Shown: positions 27,651 through 36,599 of the stretch, piece by piece
How positions within the stretch are numbered: position 1 is the stretch's first letter
Layout of the letters: each line of letters begins with the position of its first letter
DNA from: JAKAGZ01 sp035266865
Lineage (GTDB): Bacteria > Bacteroidota > Ignavibacteria > Ignavibacteriales > Ignavibacteriaceae
NCBI GenBank assembly: GCA_035266865.1
Contig: DATFMR010000011.1
Coordinates: forward strand, 19,750-83,749
Length of the DNA stretch: 64,000 nucleotides
Reading direction: 5' to 3'
Notes under the pieces: model-generated
The model's database searches: none
The model's input: the letters and a program-made list of their open reading frames with translations, nothing else
What the model was told of the DNA's origin: nothing
Translations under genes and position numbers: made by a program

Positions 27651-30587
27651 GTGAAACAGGTTGATAAAAAAAATCTTTACAAAATTCTTTTTGAAAAACA
27701 TCCACATCCACTTATTGTTTATAATCAGAAGACACTTAAAATATTAGCTGTAAATGACGCGGCAGAAAAATTTTATGGCTACAATGAAGAAGAATTTGTT
27801 AATCTAACTATTAAAGATATCCGCCCGCCGGAAGAAATCCCCGATCTGCTTGAATATTTAAAATCCAGAAATCTTTTTCGAAAAAAATATACCATATGGT
27901 ATCATTGCAAAAAGGATGGAAGTGTAGTCCCTGTTGAAATTTCATCAAGTGAAATTGAATTTGAAAATATTCCATCAAGATTGGTTTCTGTTACTGATAT
28001 TAGCAGACGGCTAGAATCAGAAAAAGCTCTGAAGAAAGAAGAATTAAATTATAAATCCCTGGTTGAAAATATAAATGAAGGAATTGTTCAGGCAGATAAT
28101 GATGATGTTATTCAGTTTGTGAATAAAAGATATTGTGAATTGCTTGGATATAGCAAAGATGAATTAATTGGCAAAGTAGGTTATGAAGTGCTTCTCGATC
28201 AAGATGGGCAGGAATTAATTAAAAAGAAAAATCAGGATAGAATTAAAGGTGTTACTGATAAATATGAAATAAAAATGAAAAAGAAAGATGGTACGCCAAT
28301 TTATATGGAAGTTAGTGGCACACCAATTTATGATATTAATGGAAAAGTTATTGGTTCTTTGGGGGTTCATTCAGATGTAACTGAAAGGAGAAAAAATGAA
28401 GAACAATTAAGAAGACTAGCTTCATTTCCTGAGCAAAATCCAAATATAGTAATTGAACTGGATCTTACGGGAAATATTAAATTCATGAATCAAAGCGCTA
28501 AAATTACCTTCCCCGATCTTAAAGAAAAATCTATTAGTCATCCGGCACTTTTTAAATTTCAAAAAATTATTAATAATTTGAAAATCAGTCCAATACGATC
28601 TTTTTCAAGAGAAGTTAAGGTATACGAAAAGTATTTCAGGCAAAAGTTTTTCTATTTGCCGGACAATAATTTAATCAGAATATTTTCATTCGATATAACA
28701 GAAATTAAAAAAGCCAAAGAATCGATTGAAGAATCTGAAGAGAAATTCAGATCACTGGTTGAACATTCCTTGGTTGGAGTTTACCTGATACAGGATAATA
28801 TTTTTAGATATATAAATCCCAAATTAGCTGAAATATTCGGTTACGCAATTAAAGAGATAGTTGATAAGCTTGGACCAAAAAATATAATACCTGCGGAAGA
28901 CTGGCTGATTGTAGGTGAAAATTTAAGAAAGAGGATTTCCGGCGAGGTAGAATCAGTGAGCTATTCATTCAGTGGTTTGAAAAAATCCGGAGAACTTATA
29001 AAAGTTGAAGTTTATGGGTCACGGACTGTTTACCAGGGAAGGCCGGCTGTTATAGGTACATTGATTGACATCACAGAAAGGGAAATGGCTGAGAATGAAA
29101 TTAGGGATAAAGAAAGAAACTACAGGAACCTTATTAATTCTTCAATGGATGCAATATATGTTTTAAAGGATAAGAAATTAGTGCTTGTTAATCCTTCGTG
29201 GGAAAAACTTTTTGGTATATCAGCCAAAGAAGCAACCTCGGATAATTTTGATGTTATGTCAATAGTAGCTGAAGAAAGTAAAAAATATATTGAACAAAGA
29301 TTTATCTCAATAGATCTAAATGATTTTGAAAGATCAAAGTACGAGATGAAAGCGATTACACGACAAGGTATTAGAAGGGACCTTGAGGTAAGTGTTTCAA
29401 AAATTATTTGGCAGGGGGAGGTAGCTGTACAGGGAATTTACAGAGATATTACAGATAGGAAAAGGGCAGTTGAGATATTGAAAAAATCGGAGGGTAAGTA
29501 TAGAGATTTATTTGAATTGGCGCCTGTTGGAATTTATCAATCAACACGCGATGGTGGAATTATAACAGCAAATATCCAGTTAGCCAAAATTCTTGGCTAT
29601 TCTTCAATCGAAGAGTTGATGGAATTAAATATTAAAGATTTATATCCTGATAAAAACTTAAGACAAAAGTTAATTTCGGAATTTGAACCTATAGGCTCAA
29701 TTGCAAATCTTGAAATTCAATGGATCAAAAAAGACGGGGAAAAAGTATGGATAAATCTTGATGCTCACGTTATTCGTGATGTCGCAAACAAGGAGATATA
29801 TTTTGAAGGATTTGTTCGTGATATTGACTTTAGAAAAAAAGCGGAATTTGAACTCTTAAATGCAAAGGAAAAAGCCGAGGAAGCAAATAGACTAAAATCA
29901 GCATTTCTTTCTACGGTTTCTCATGAGATCCGGAGCCCTTTAAATGCCATATTGGGTTTTAACAGTATACTTAAAGAGATTTATTATAAAAATGCTGCTG
30001 ATGATGAAAAACAATTTTTCAATTCAATGGAAGAAGCCGGTACAAGATTGCTCGATACAATAACACAAGTGTTGGATATATCTAGACTTGAAGCTGATGA
30101 TTTCTCGCTGAATGTAAAGCCATTATCGGTCAATAATGCTATAAAATCTGCTTATAATTTGCTTATTATTCAAGCAGAAAAGAAAAACCTGAATATTAGA
30201 CTAGATTTGCCTGATAAAGAAATAGTAATTGATTCAGATGAATATTGTTTCGGTGGCGTTTTGGTGAACCTGATTAGCAATGCTTTAAAATACAGTAATA
30301 AAGGTGAAATTACAGTAAAGCTGAAAGAAATTACCGATTCGATTATTTGTTCCGTGCAAGACCAGGGAATTGGAATGTCAGATGAATATAAAAAGCATCT
30401 TTTTGAAACATTCAGCCAGGAAGACGTAGGACTCAGTAGAAGGTATGAAGGTGCAGGGTTAGGTTTAGCAATTACAAAAAGATATATTGATTTATTGGGT
30501 GGTACTATTCAGGTGGAAAGTAAAAAAAACGTGGGCACAACTATGACCGTAAAAATTCCCAAAATTAATCCGACTTTTCTATCTTAA
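27651..30587 (+). CDS. Multi-PAS histidine kinase (six PAS domains)
   Basis: A 978-residue kinase without membrane helices. Six PAS-type modules can be read, starting near residues 12, 130, 252, 362, 486 and 614; several are followed by the PAC-type ends VTDISRR, DVTERRK, DITEREM, DITDRKR. The kinase core follows: HisKA with His758 in TVSHEIRSPLNAI, then the HATPase boxes NLISNALKYS, DQGIGMS and GAGLGLAI. The third module is the least conserved. No receiver domain is fused; the upstream receiver may be the partner. Translation starts at a GTG. The 3' end overlaps the convergent S37 peptidase gene by 23 bases. Confidence 0.9.
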   Translation: MKQVDKKNLYKILFEKHPHPLIVYNQKTLKILAVNDAAEKFYGYNEEEFVNLTIKDIRPPEEIPDLLEYLKSRNLFRKKYTIWYHCKKDGSVVPVEISSSEIEFENIPSRLVSVTDISRRLESEKALKKEELNYKSLVENINEGIVQADNDDVIQFVNKRYCELLGYSKDELIGKVGYEVLLDQDGQELIKKKNQDRIKGVTDKYEIKMKKKDGTPIYMEVSGTPIYDINGKVIGSLGVHSDVTERRKNEEQLRRLASFPEQNPNIVIELDLTGNIKFMNQSAKITFPDLKEKSISHPALFKFQKIINNLKISPIRSFSREVKVYEKYFRQKFFYLPDNNLIRIFSFDITEIKKAKESIEESEEKFRSLVEHSLVGVYLIQDNIFRYINPKLAEIFGYAIKEIVDKLGPKNIIPAEDWLIVGENLRKRISGEVESVSYSFSGLKKSGELIKVEVYGSRTVYQGRPAVIGTLIDITEREMAENEIRDKERNYRNLINSSMDAIYVLKDKKLVLVNPSWEKLFGISAKEATSDNFDVMSIVAEESKKYIEQRFISIDLNDFERSKYEMKAITRQGIRRDLEVSVSKIIWQGEVAVQGIYRDITDRKRAVEILKKSEGKYRDLFELAPVGIYQSTRDGGIITANIQLAKILGYSSIEELMELNIKDLYPDKNLRQKLISEFEPIGSIANLEIQWIKKDGEKVWINLDAHVIRDVANKEIYFEGFVRDIDFRKKAEFELLNAKEKAEEANRLKSAFLSTVSHEIRSPLNAILGFNSILKEIYYKNAADDEKQFFNSMEEAGTRLLDTITQVLDISRLEADDFSLNVKPLSVNNAIKSAYNLLIIQAEKKNLNIRLDLPDKEIVIDSDEYCFGGVLVNLISNALKYSNKGEITVKLKEITDSIICSVQDQGIGMSDEYKKHLFETFSQEDVGLSRRYEGAGLGLAITKRYIDLLGGTIQVESKKNVGTTMTVKIPKINPTFLS

Positions 30588-31884
30588 CTTCAAGCCAGGA
30601 TACAAGTGCTTTATAAATTTTCTGTTTTTCTGGTTCATCAAAATTTCTAATCCTCGTTCCGTGAGTCCCATATTTTTTCATTGCTACGAATGAATTAGTC
30701 TTACCAATTAGCTTCATTCCCGCACCATCAGACCAGGGGTCATTTCCTCCATTAATATAAATTATATTATTGCCATTATTCTGCAACCAGCTGTTTATCT
30801 TTTCAAGTACTTCCGGATGATAAACCACCTTAACTCCTTTAGGCAAAAAAACTTTATATGTCGGAAATGGTTTTGAAATTATTAGATCAGTTACAGAAGG
30901 CGGGTTATAATAAAAATTATAATAACCCAATTCAGAAAAGGATTGATAAAATAAAGGAGCTAAATATTCGCCTGTATTATCTGTAAAAAGGCTAAATCCG
31001 GAAACTTTTTTCAGCTCTTCAAAAATTTCTTCAGGGGTTAAATTAGTTTTAGGTGTTTTATCGCAGCTGCTTGGACTCGTCTGCCAGAATGAATAGGGAT
31101 ATTCCAATACAGCAAACTCAAAAGCCGAGTTTAATCCAATTGAAAATTTATATCCTTTTTCTTCAGCATATTTTTTTAGAATCGGAAGTATTTCGTTCCT
31201 GTTATTTAATGCATCAACCTGGAAACTTGTTATTTCATCCCTGCATTCTATTGTTCCAACTTCTTCGGCTATAAATTTATTTATTGCAGGATTTTCCTGG
31301 GCAAGGTTTATCGGGGCTACATATGCAATAGTAGCATTTACATCATCCGGGTAATAATACCTGTAGAATAGGCATGTTTGTCCTCCTTTGCTAATTCCTG
31401 TACTTACCCATTTACCTTTATATAGTTCTTTAAATATTGAGGTAATATGATGGAGATCAGCGGCACATTGTTCCGAAGTAAGAAATTCCCAGTTAAGACT
31501 ATCCGGTTTTGATTCGTTAAAAAATCTGTTCTCAACAATTATTTGATTAGCATTTAGAATAGAAGCTGGTTCTGTCTGGTAATTTCTGAATGCAGCATAA
31601 CCTTCTGTAGAAATTACCATTGGCGATGAAAAATTTATATGAGAAAGAATTACTTTCTGAGAAAAAGTTTCTCCACCAGGATTATTATGATCTAGTGGCT
31701 GTTGTACCTTTATTACAAATGCATCTGAATAATTACTGTTGTGATCGGTTGAGATAACTTCAAGAACATCCGGAAGTGATTTTATCTTTTCGGCTAGTGA
31801 GGATTCACTTTGCCCAAAAGATATTGTTGATATAATTAAAAGAGCACAGAGTAAAAAACGAAGTTTACTGCTATTTATTTTCAT
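30565..31884 (-). CDS. Secreted S37-family tripeptidyl aminopeptidase-like peptidase
   Basis: A serine peptidase of the S37 (PS-10) family, alpha/beta hydrolase fold. It has a signal peptide (MKINSSKLRFLLCALLIIST then ISFGQ), the family opening FVIKVQQPLDHNN, STEGYAA, the nucleophile in STGISKGGQTCLFY, the Asp in GGNDPWSDG and the His in KYGTHGTR. Characterised family members release tripeptides, often ending in proline, from peptide N-termini. I chose the Met at 31884, nine codons inside the longest frame, because it starts the signal peptide and has a GGGA before it. It is the last gene of the proline dehydrogenase run, 33 bases after the aminotransferase. Confidence 0.85.
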   Translation of the reverse strand: MKINSSKLRFLLCALLIISTISFGQSESSLAEKIKSLPDVLEVISTDHNSNYSDAFVIKVQQPLDHNNPGGETFSQKVILSHINFSSPMVISTEGYAAFRNYQTEPASILNANQIIVENRFFNESKPDSLNWEFLTSEQCAADLHHITSIFKELYKGKWVSTGISKGGQTCLFYRYYYPDDVNATIAYVAPINLAQENPAINKFIAEEVGTIECRDEITSFQVDALNNRNEILPILKKYAEEKGYKFSIGLNSAFEFAVLEYPYSFWQTSPSSCDKTPKTNLTPEEIFEELKKVSGFSLFTDNTGEYLAPLFYQSFSELGYYNFYYNPPSVTDLIISKPFPTYKVFLPKGVKVVYHPEVLEKINSWLQNNGNNIIYINGGNDPWSDGAGMKLIGKTNSFVAMKKYGTHGTRIRNFDEPEKQKIYKALVSWLEVKIEKSD

Positions 31885-31917
31885 AATTTCCCAGAGAAAA
31901 TTAATTATCAAAAAGAT

Positions 31918-33036
31918 TTATCCTAAAATTTGTTTAAGTGCGGATAAGCAGGAATTAATGTTATTTTTATTAGAAGTGTATCCCATTAGTCCTATTCTCC
32001 ATACTTTCCCTGCTAAAGCACCAAGTCCGGCACCAATTTCAATATTAAATTCATTAAGTAACCTGGTTCTTGCAGCAGCATCATCAACGCCTTCAGGAAT
32101 TGAAATTACAGCAAGCTCAGGAAGCCTCTGTCCTTCTTTAACAAATAATTTCAAACCAAGTTCTTCTGCACCTTTTACAAATAATTCATTATTTGTTTTA
32201 TGTCTTTCCCAGGAATTTTCAATTCCTTCTTCCTGCAAAATCACTAATGATTCGTGTAAACCGTACAAAGAATTTATAGGAGCAGTATGATGATAAGATC
32301 TTTTAGACTGGCTTCCCCAATAGCTAATCACAAGATTTATATCCATAAACCAGCTCTGTACTTTACTCTTCCTGGTTTTTATAGCTTCAATCGCTCTATC
32401 ACTAAAAGTGACAGGAGATAATCCGGGAGGGCAGGAGAGGCATTTTTGCGACCCGGAATATGATGCATCTATTCCCCATTCGTCTACAAGAACAGGAACT
32501 CCTCCAAGTGATGTAACAGTATCCACGATTGTAAGGCAATCATATTTATGTGCTAACTCTACCAAAGTTTTTGCATCTGAAAGTGCTCCGGTAGAAGTTT
32601 CTGCATGAACGAATGCTAAAATTTTGGTATCGCTATTTTCCTTCAATGCAGTTTCTACTTTTTCAGGTGAAACTGCTTCTCCCCATGGTGCATCAACAAT
32701 TACAGGTGTTGCTCCGCATCTTTCGACAATATCTTTCATCCTGCCGCCGAAAACACCATTAATACAGACAATTACTTTCATTCCCGGTTCAACAAGATTT
32801 ACAATACAGGTTTCCATTCCAACACTACCGGGACCTGATACAGGAAATGTTAAAGAGTTTTTTGTCCGGAAAGCATACCTTAATAGTTCTTTTAGTTCAT
32901 CCATTAACGTTATGAATTTAGGATCGAGATGACCAATTGTTGGTCTGGACATTGCTTCCAACACACGTGGATTAACATTTGATGGACCGGGACCCATTAA
33001 AATTCTTTTTGGTGGATTAAATGAATTTACTGGCAT
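31918..33036 (-). CDS. Alanine-glyoxylate aminotransferase (class V)
   Basis: Fold-type I PLP enzyme of the AGT/serine-pyruvate aminotransferase branch. The 372 residues start with the family hallmark LMGPGPSNVNPRV and contain FPVSGPGSVGMET, NGVFGGRM, HAETSTGA, VDTVTSLGG and the PLP lysine Lys198 in SGSQKCLSCPPGL. The C-terminus has GLGALAGKVWRIGLMGYTS with the carboxylate-binding Arg. It would convert glyoxylate plus alanine (or serine) to glycine plus pyruvate (or hydroxypyruvate). It sits 30 bases after the HOGA-like aldolase, whose predicted product is glyoxylate. That context favours a glyoxylate-detoxifying or carbon-salvage role. Confidence 0.93.
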   Translation of the reverse strand: MPVNSFNPPKRILMGPGPSNVNPRVLEAMSRPTIGHLDPKFITLMDELKELLRYAFRTKNSLTFPVSGPGSVGMETCIVNLVEPGMKVIVCINGVFGGRMKDIVERCGATPVIVDAPWGEAVSPEKVETALKENSDTKILAFVHAETSTGALSDAKTLVELAHKYDCLTIVDTVTSLGGVPVLVDEWGIDASYSGSQKCLSCPPGLSPVTFSDRAIEAIKTRKSKVQSWFMDINLVISYWGSQSKRSYHHTAPINSLYGLHESLVILQEEGIENSWERHKTNNELFVKGAEELGLKLFVKEGQRLPELAVISIPEGVDDAAARTRLLNEFNIEIGAGLGALAGKVWRIGLMGYTSNKNNINSCLSALKQILG

Positions 33037-33066
33037 TAATAACTCCGTATTTTATTTAAATAAAAG

Positions 33067-33945
33067 TTAAATAAGATCAGCTTCTGAAAGTATTGTTTCT
33101 AAATCTTCTAAATCTTTTTCACTTATTTTATTTAACGGTGAACGCGGTTCGCCTCCAAAATATCCTCGCAAATCAAGAGCTGCTTTTAATCCTGCAACAC
33201 CATATTTGCCTGTTACGGCTTTGTTGACCGGTATCATTCTGCATTGAAGTTCAAGAGCTTCTTCTTTCTTCCCGCTTTCATATATCTTTTGAATTTTCAC
33301 GCATTCATCAGGTGCTATGTTAGCCAAAGCTAAAACTCCACCTACTGCTCCAACACATAGTCCCGGGTATAATACAGAAGCGGTTCCTACAAGTGTTTCA
33401 AAATTATTTCCAGCATTATAAATAATCTCAGCAAGATGAGCTACATTTTCTGAGCTACTTTTTAATCCTGCTATATTTTTATGATCTGCTAATTTTGCAA
33501 CAGCAGGGGACTCAATATTTACTCCAGTATATTTAGGGACATTATAAATTATTACAGGGATATCAACATTATCTGCAATTGATGTATAATATTTCTCAAA
33601 TGAAATATTATTCATTTTTTCTTTGAAGAATGAAGGCGTAAGTATTAAAGCATAGTCAGCCCCATTATTAGCAGCAAGATTTGTTAGTACAATTGTCTCT
33701 TTTATTGAATCAGAACCGGTTCCGGCAATAACCAGTTTATCTTTTGAACTATTTTTTTTTACTTCTTCTATTAATCTTAATTTTTCATCGCGGGTTAAAA
33801 AAGCGCTTTCGCCATTGGAACCCATAACTACGTAACCTGATAGTTCGGTCTTATTCCATTTTTCTAAGTTTTCAGATAATTTATCGAATGCAATTTCATC
33901 ATTAATAAATGGAGTTGTGATCGGGGGGAAAATTCCTTTAAGCAT
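33067..33945 (-). CDS. HOGA1-like 4-hydroxy-2-oxoglutarate aldolase (DapA superfamily)
   Basis: A 292-residue class I aldolase of the DHDPS/NAL superfamily. Schiff-base Lys162 lies in AGLKSSSEN and the catalytic Tyr134 in IIYNVPKYTG. Where lysine-pathway DapA has GTTGE, this protein has GSNGE (42-46), as in vertebrate HOGA1. The match to HOGA1 goes further from memory of that family: PPITTPF, VMGSNGE, GAVGGVLALAN, PVNKAVTGKYGVAGLK and GYFGGEPRSPL all have direct counterparts. HOGA1 splits 4-hydroxy-2-oxoglutarate to glyoxylate and pyruvate. The gene lies 12 bases after proline dehydrogenase and before AGT. DapA or another 2-keto acid aldolase is the alternative. Confidence 0.8.
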   Translation of the reverse strand: MLKGIFPPITTPFINDEIAFDKLSENLEKWNKTELSGYVVMGSNGESAFLTRDEKLRLIEEVKKNSSKDKLVIAGTGSDSIKETIVLTNLAANNGADYALILTPSFFKEKMNNISFEKYYTSIADNVDIPVIIYNVPKYTGVNIESPAVAKLADHKNIAGLKSSSENVAHLAEIIYNAGNNFETLVGTASVLYPGLCVGAVGGVLALANIAPDECVKIQKIYESGKKEEALELQCRMIPVNKAVTGKYGVAGLKAALDLRGYFGGEPRSPLNKISEKDLEDLETILSEADLI

Positions 33946-33957
33946 ATTTTTACTTCT

Positions 33958-34890
33958 TTAATTTGAAAATAAATTCTTTAAGACAAACGTAACATTTGCT
34001 GGTCTTTCAGCAAGCCGCCTCATATACCAGGGGTACCATGCAGATCCGTAACTAATTAAAACTCTCACTTTATAACCCTCATTAGCTAGCCTGTACTGCT
34101 CGCTTGATTTAATTCCATAAAGCATATGGAATTCATATTTATCTTTAGAAAGTTTAATCGATTCCGAATATTCATTTATGGCTTTAATTAAAGTTAAATC
34201 GTGAGTTCCGAAAACAGCTTTAGTACCATTCTCTTTTGCTGCATTTAACATTTTTTGTGATAGATCAAGGTAATTTTCATCAACCCTGAATTTATCTTTT
34301 AAGGCAACCTCAGCAGGTTCTCTATAAGCTCCCTTAACTAATCTAATGGCTGGCTTTATTTTAATAAGTTCATTTATATCTTCGTGAGTTCTGAATAAAT
34401 ATGCTTGTAGACATAGACCAATATTATCTCTTTCTTTTTTTACTTTTTCATAAAATTCAATTGTTTTTTTTGTGTATGAACTTCCTTCCATATCAATCCA
34501 GAGAGTATTATTTAATTTCTCCTTCACTCTATCAACAATCAAAAGGAAATGTTTAAACGTTTCTTCTTCGGAAAGATCAAAACCCAATTGGGTAAGTTTT
34601 AGTGACACCTCAACATCAACTTTTTCTGCGGATATTTTGTCAATAAGTTTAAGATAATGATTGGTTACTTCTTTTGCTTCTTCTAAATTTGAAAGGTTTT
34701 CACCAAGATGAGTAAAAACTGTTTTAATATTTTTCTCATTTAAAATTTTTGAAGCATTTATAGCATCGTCTTCTTTTTCACCCGGCATAAATTTTTTCAA
34801 CGCTTTCTGAACAAATCTCATACGAGGCACTCTTTCTTTTAGAGTTTTATTTTCAGAAGCCCACAAAAGGACTGACCTCATTATGCTCAT
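33958..34890 (-). CDS. Proline dehydrogenase (monofunctional PRODH)
   Basis: A 310-residue FAD-dependent TIM-barrel enzyme that oxidises proline to pyrroline-5-carboxylate at the membrane face. Motifs: VSLKLTQLGFD, WIDMEGSSYT, RLVKGAYREP, EFHMLYGI and the substrate-carboxylate arginines in WYMRRLAERPANV (Arg291, Arg292). No P5C dehydrogenase domain is fused and none is encoded nearby. The residue matching E. coli PutA Tyr540, thirteen before Arg291, is Leu278 instead of Tyr. That Tyr is known to disfavour hydroxyproline, and PRODH2, the hydroxyproline enzyme, has Ser there. It is first in a four-gene run with the HOGA-like aldolase, AGT and the S37 peptidase. Confidence 0.92.
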   Translation of the reverse strand: MSIMRSVLLWASENKTLKERVPRMRFVQKALKKFMPGEKEDDAINASKILNEKNIKTVFTHLGENLSNLEEAKEVTNHYLKLIDKISAEKVDVEVSLKLTQLGFDLSEEETFKHFLLIVDRVKEKLNNTLWIDMEGSSYTKKTIEFYEKVKKERDNIGLCLQAYLFRTHEDINELIKIKPAIRLVKGAYREPAEVALKDKFRVDENYLDLSQKMLNAAKENGTKAVFGTHDLTLIKAINEYSESIKLSKDKYEFHMLYGIKSSEQYRLANEGYKVRVLISYGSAWYPWYMRRLAERPANVTFVLKNLFSN

Positions 34891-35017
34891 ATTGTAATTC
34901 TCCGTAAAAGTTTAATTCTAATATCGCACAATTTAATAAATAAAGCATTAATCAATTTATTTAACATTCAATTAAATTGTTCGTACACTGAGGTTTAAAA
35001 TCATTTGCAGATATTAA

Positions 35018-35064
35018 TAAAAATCCTTCTGGATAGTTATAGATATTTTGCTACGCAGAAGGAT
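35018..35064 (-). terminator. Terminator of the Xaa-Pro aminopeptidase gene
   Basis: On the minus strand the perfect 9-base arms ATCCTTCTG and CAGAAGGAT enclose a 24-base loop and are followed by a short T-run. It lies 24 bases after the pepP stop and separates it from the proline dehydrogenase run. Confidence 0.7.
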
Positions 35065-35087
35065 ATAAAATTACTTGCTAATTCTGA

Positions 35088-36482
35088 TTAATCTCTCATT
35101 GAAGCAAGTTCTTCAACTTCTTTAATAGTTTTTGGTATTGATTTCCCGAGTACCGTGCAGCCTGTTTTTGTTACAACCACATCGTCTTCAATTCTGATAC
35201 CATGGAAATTCTTATGCTTCAATACATCTTTATAATTAATAAACTGAGTAAATTTCTTTTCTTTTTTCCAGAGGTCTATAAGTTCAGGTATAAAATAAAT
35301 TCCGGGTTCAACTGTTAAAACGACACCGGGCTCCATTTCTTTTCCGTATCTCAGGTAGGCAAGTCCGAATTGATCACTTCTTTTAGTCATTTCATCATAA
35401 CCGGTGTTAGCTTCACCAAGATTTTCCATATCATGAACATCAAGTCCCATCATATGTCCGAGTCCGTGAGGGAAGAAGAGTGCATGAGCACCATTTCTTA
35501 CAGCTTCTTCAGTATCGCCTTTCATTAATCCCATTTCTTTAAATCTTTTTACAAGTACTTTTGCAGCACCTAGATGCACCTGCCTGTACTTTTTCCCCGG
35601 CTTTATCATTTTTATTGAGCTTAATTGCATTTCCAGAACAACCTGGTAAATTTCTTTTTGTATTGTTGAAAATTTACCATTTACAGGAATAGTTCTTGTA
35701 ATGTCGCTTGCATAATGCATAGAAGTCTCAGCACCGGAATCATTCACAAGAAGATCACCGGATTTTAATACATTGCCCTGGTAATGATTATGAAGTGTTT
35801 GCCCATTTCTTGAAAGAATAGTAGGGAAGGAGAGTCTTCCGCCAGCAGCAACCGCAATTCCTTCCATAATTCCTGCAAGCTCTCTTTCATTTTTGCCCGG
35901 TCTCACAAGTTTCATAACCGTGGTCTGCATATCATAAGCTACTGAAATTGCTTTTTCTATTTCTTTTAATTCTTCTTTTGCTTTAATAGATCTTTGTTCA
36001 GAAATTGCTTTTATTAATTTTAATGAAGAATATTCTTTCATCCTTTTGGGATGAATGCCGAGCAGTTGTTCAATCTTTAAAATATTAAATGCCCGGTATT
36101 GAGGTAGGTAATGTACTCTTCTTCCCTGGGCAAGAATTTTTTTAATCATCAATGAAAGATCAGAGTCAGAAGCAGTATTTTTGACTCCAACTTCTTTAGC
36201 TCTTTGTTTCACTGTGGATTGTGGTCCCATCCAGATTATATCACTAATAGTAAAATCATTTGCGAATATATATTCCTTGTTTTCATCAACATCAATTGCT
36301 CCGGAAAAACCCGGTGCATCAATCCCAAAATAATAGAGGAATGTACTATCCTGCCTGTAAGGAAATTGATTATCAGTATAATTCATCGGACTTTCTTCAT
36401 TACCAAGAAAAAGAATAAATCCTGAACCAACTAATTTTTTTAATTTTGCCCTTCTTTGCGCATAAACTTTAGTATCAAACAT
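35088..36482 (-). CDS. pepP: Xaa-Pro aminopeptidase (M24B)
   Basis: A two-metal aminopeptidase that removes the residue before an N-terminal Xaa-Pro bond. The N-terminal non-catalytic AMP_N domain (GSGFILFLGNEESPMNY) spans about 1-170. The pita-bread catalytic domain follows, with metal ligands in LVNDSGAETSMHYASDITRT (two Asp), FFPHGLGHMMGLDVHD (His), LTVEPGIYF (Glu) and RIEDDVVVT (Glu). The 464 residues match the PepP type. It has no signal peptide, so it works on imported peptides. Its position between an exported C1 peptidase and proline dehydrogenase fits breakdown of proline-rich peptides. Confidence 0.94.
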   Translation of the reverse strand: MFDTKVYAQRRAKLKKLVGSGFILFLGNEESPMNYTDNQFPYRQDSTFLYYFGIDAPGFSGAIDVDENKEYIFANDFTISDIIWMGPQSTVKQRAKEVGVKNTASDSDLSLMIKKILAQGRRVHYLPQYRAFNILKIEQLLGIHPKRMKEYSSLKLIKAISEQRSIKAKEELKEIEKAISVAYDMQTTVMKLVRPGKNERELAGIMEGIAVAAGGRLSFPTILSRNGQTLHNHYQGNVLKSGDLLVNDSGAETSMHYASDITRTIPVNGKFSTIQKEIYQVVLEMQLSSIKMIKPGKKYRQVHLGAAKVLVKRFKEMGLMKGDTEEAVRNGAHALFFPHGLGHMMGLDVHDMENLGEANTGYDEMTKRSDQFGLAYLRYGKEMEPGVVLTVEPGIYFIPELIDLWKKEKKFTQFINYKDVLKHKNFHGIRIEDDVVVTKTGCTVLGKSIPKTIKEVEELASMRD

Positions 36483-36599
36483 TTAGAAGCCTCGTATAGA
36501 TTTTATTTAACAATTTCGATTTATAATTTAAGAATATATTAACTTAAAGAATTTCGTTCACAGTTTCTATATTATCAATATCTTAAATAAAAGTGATAA

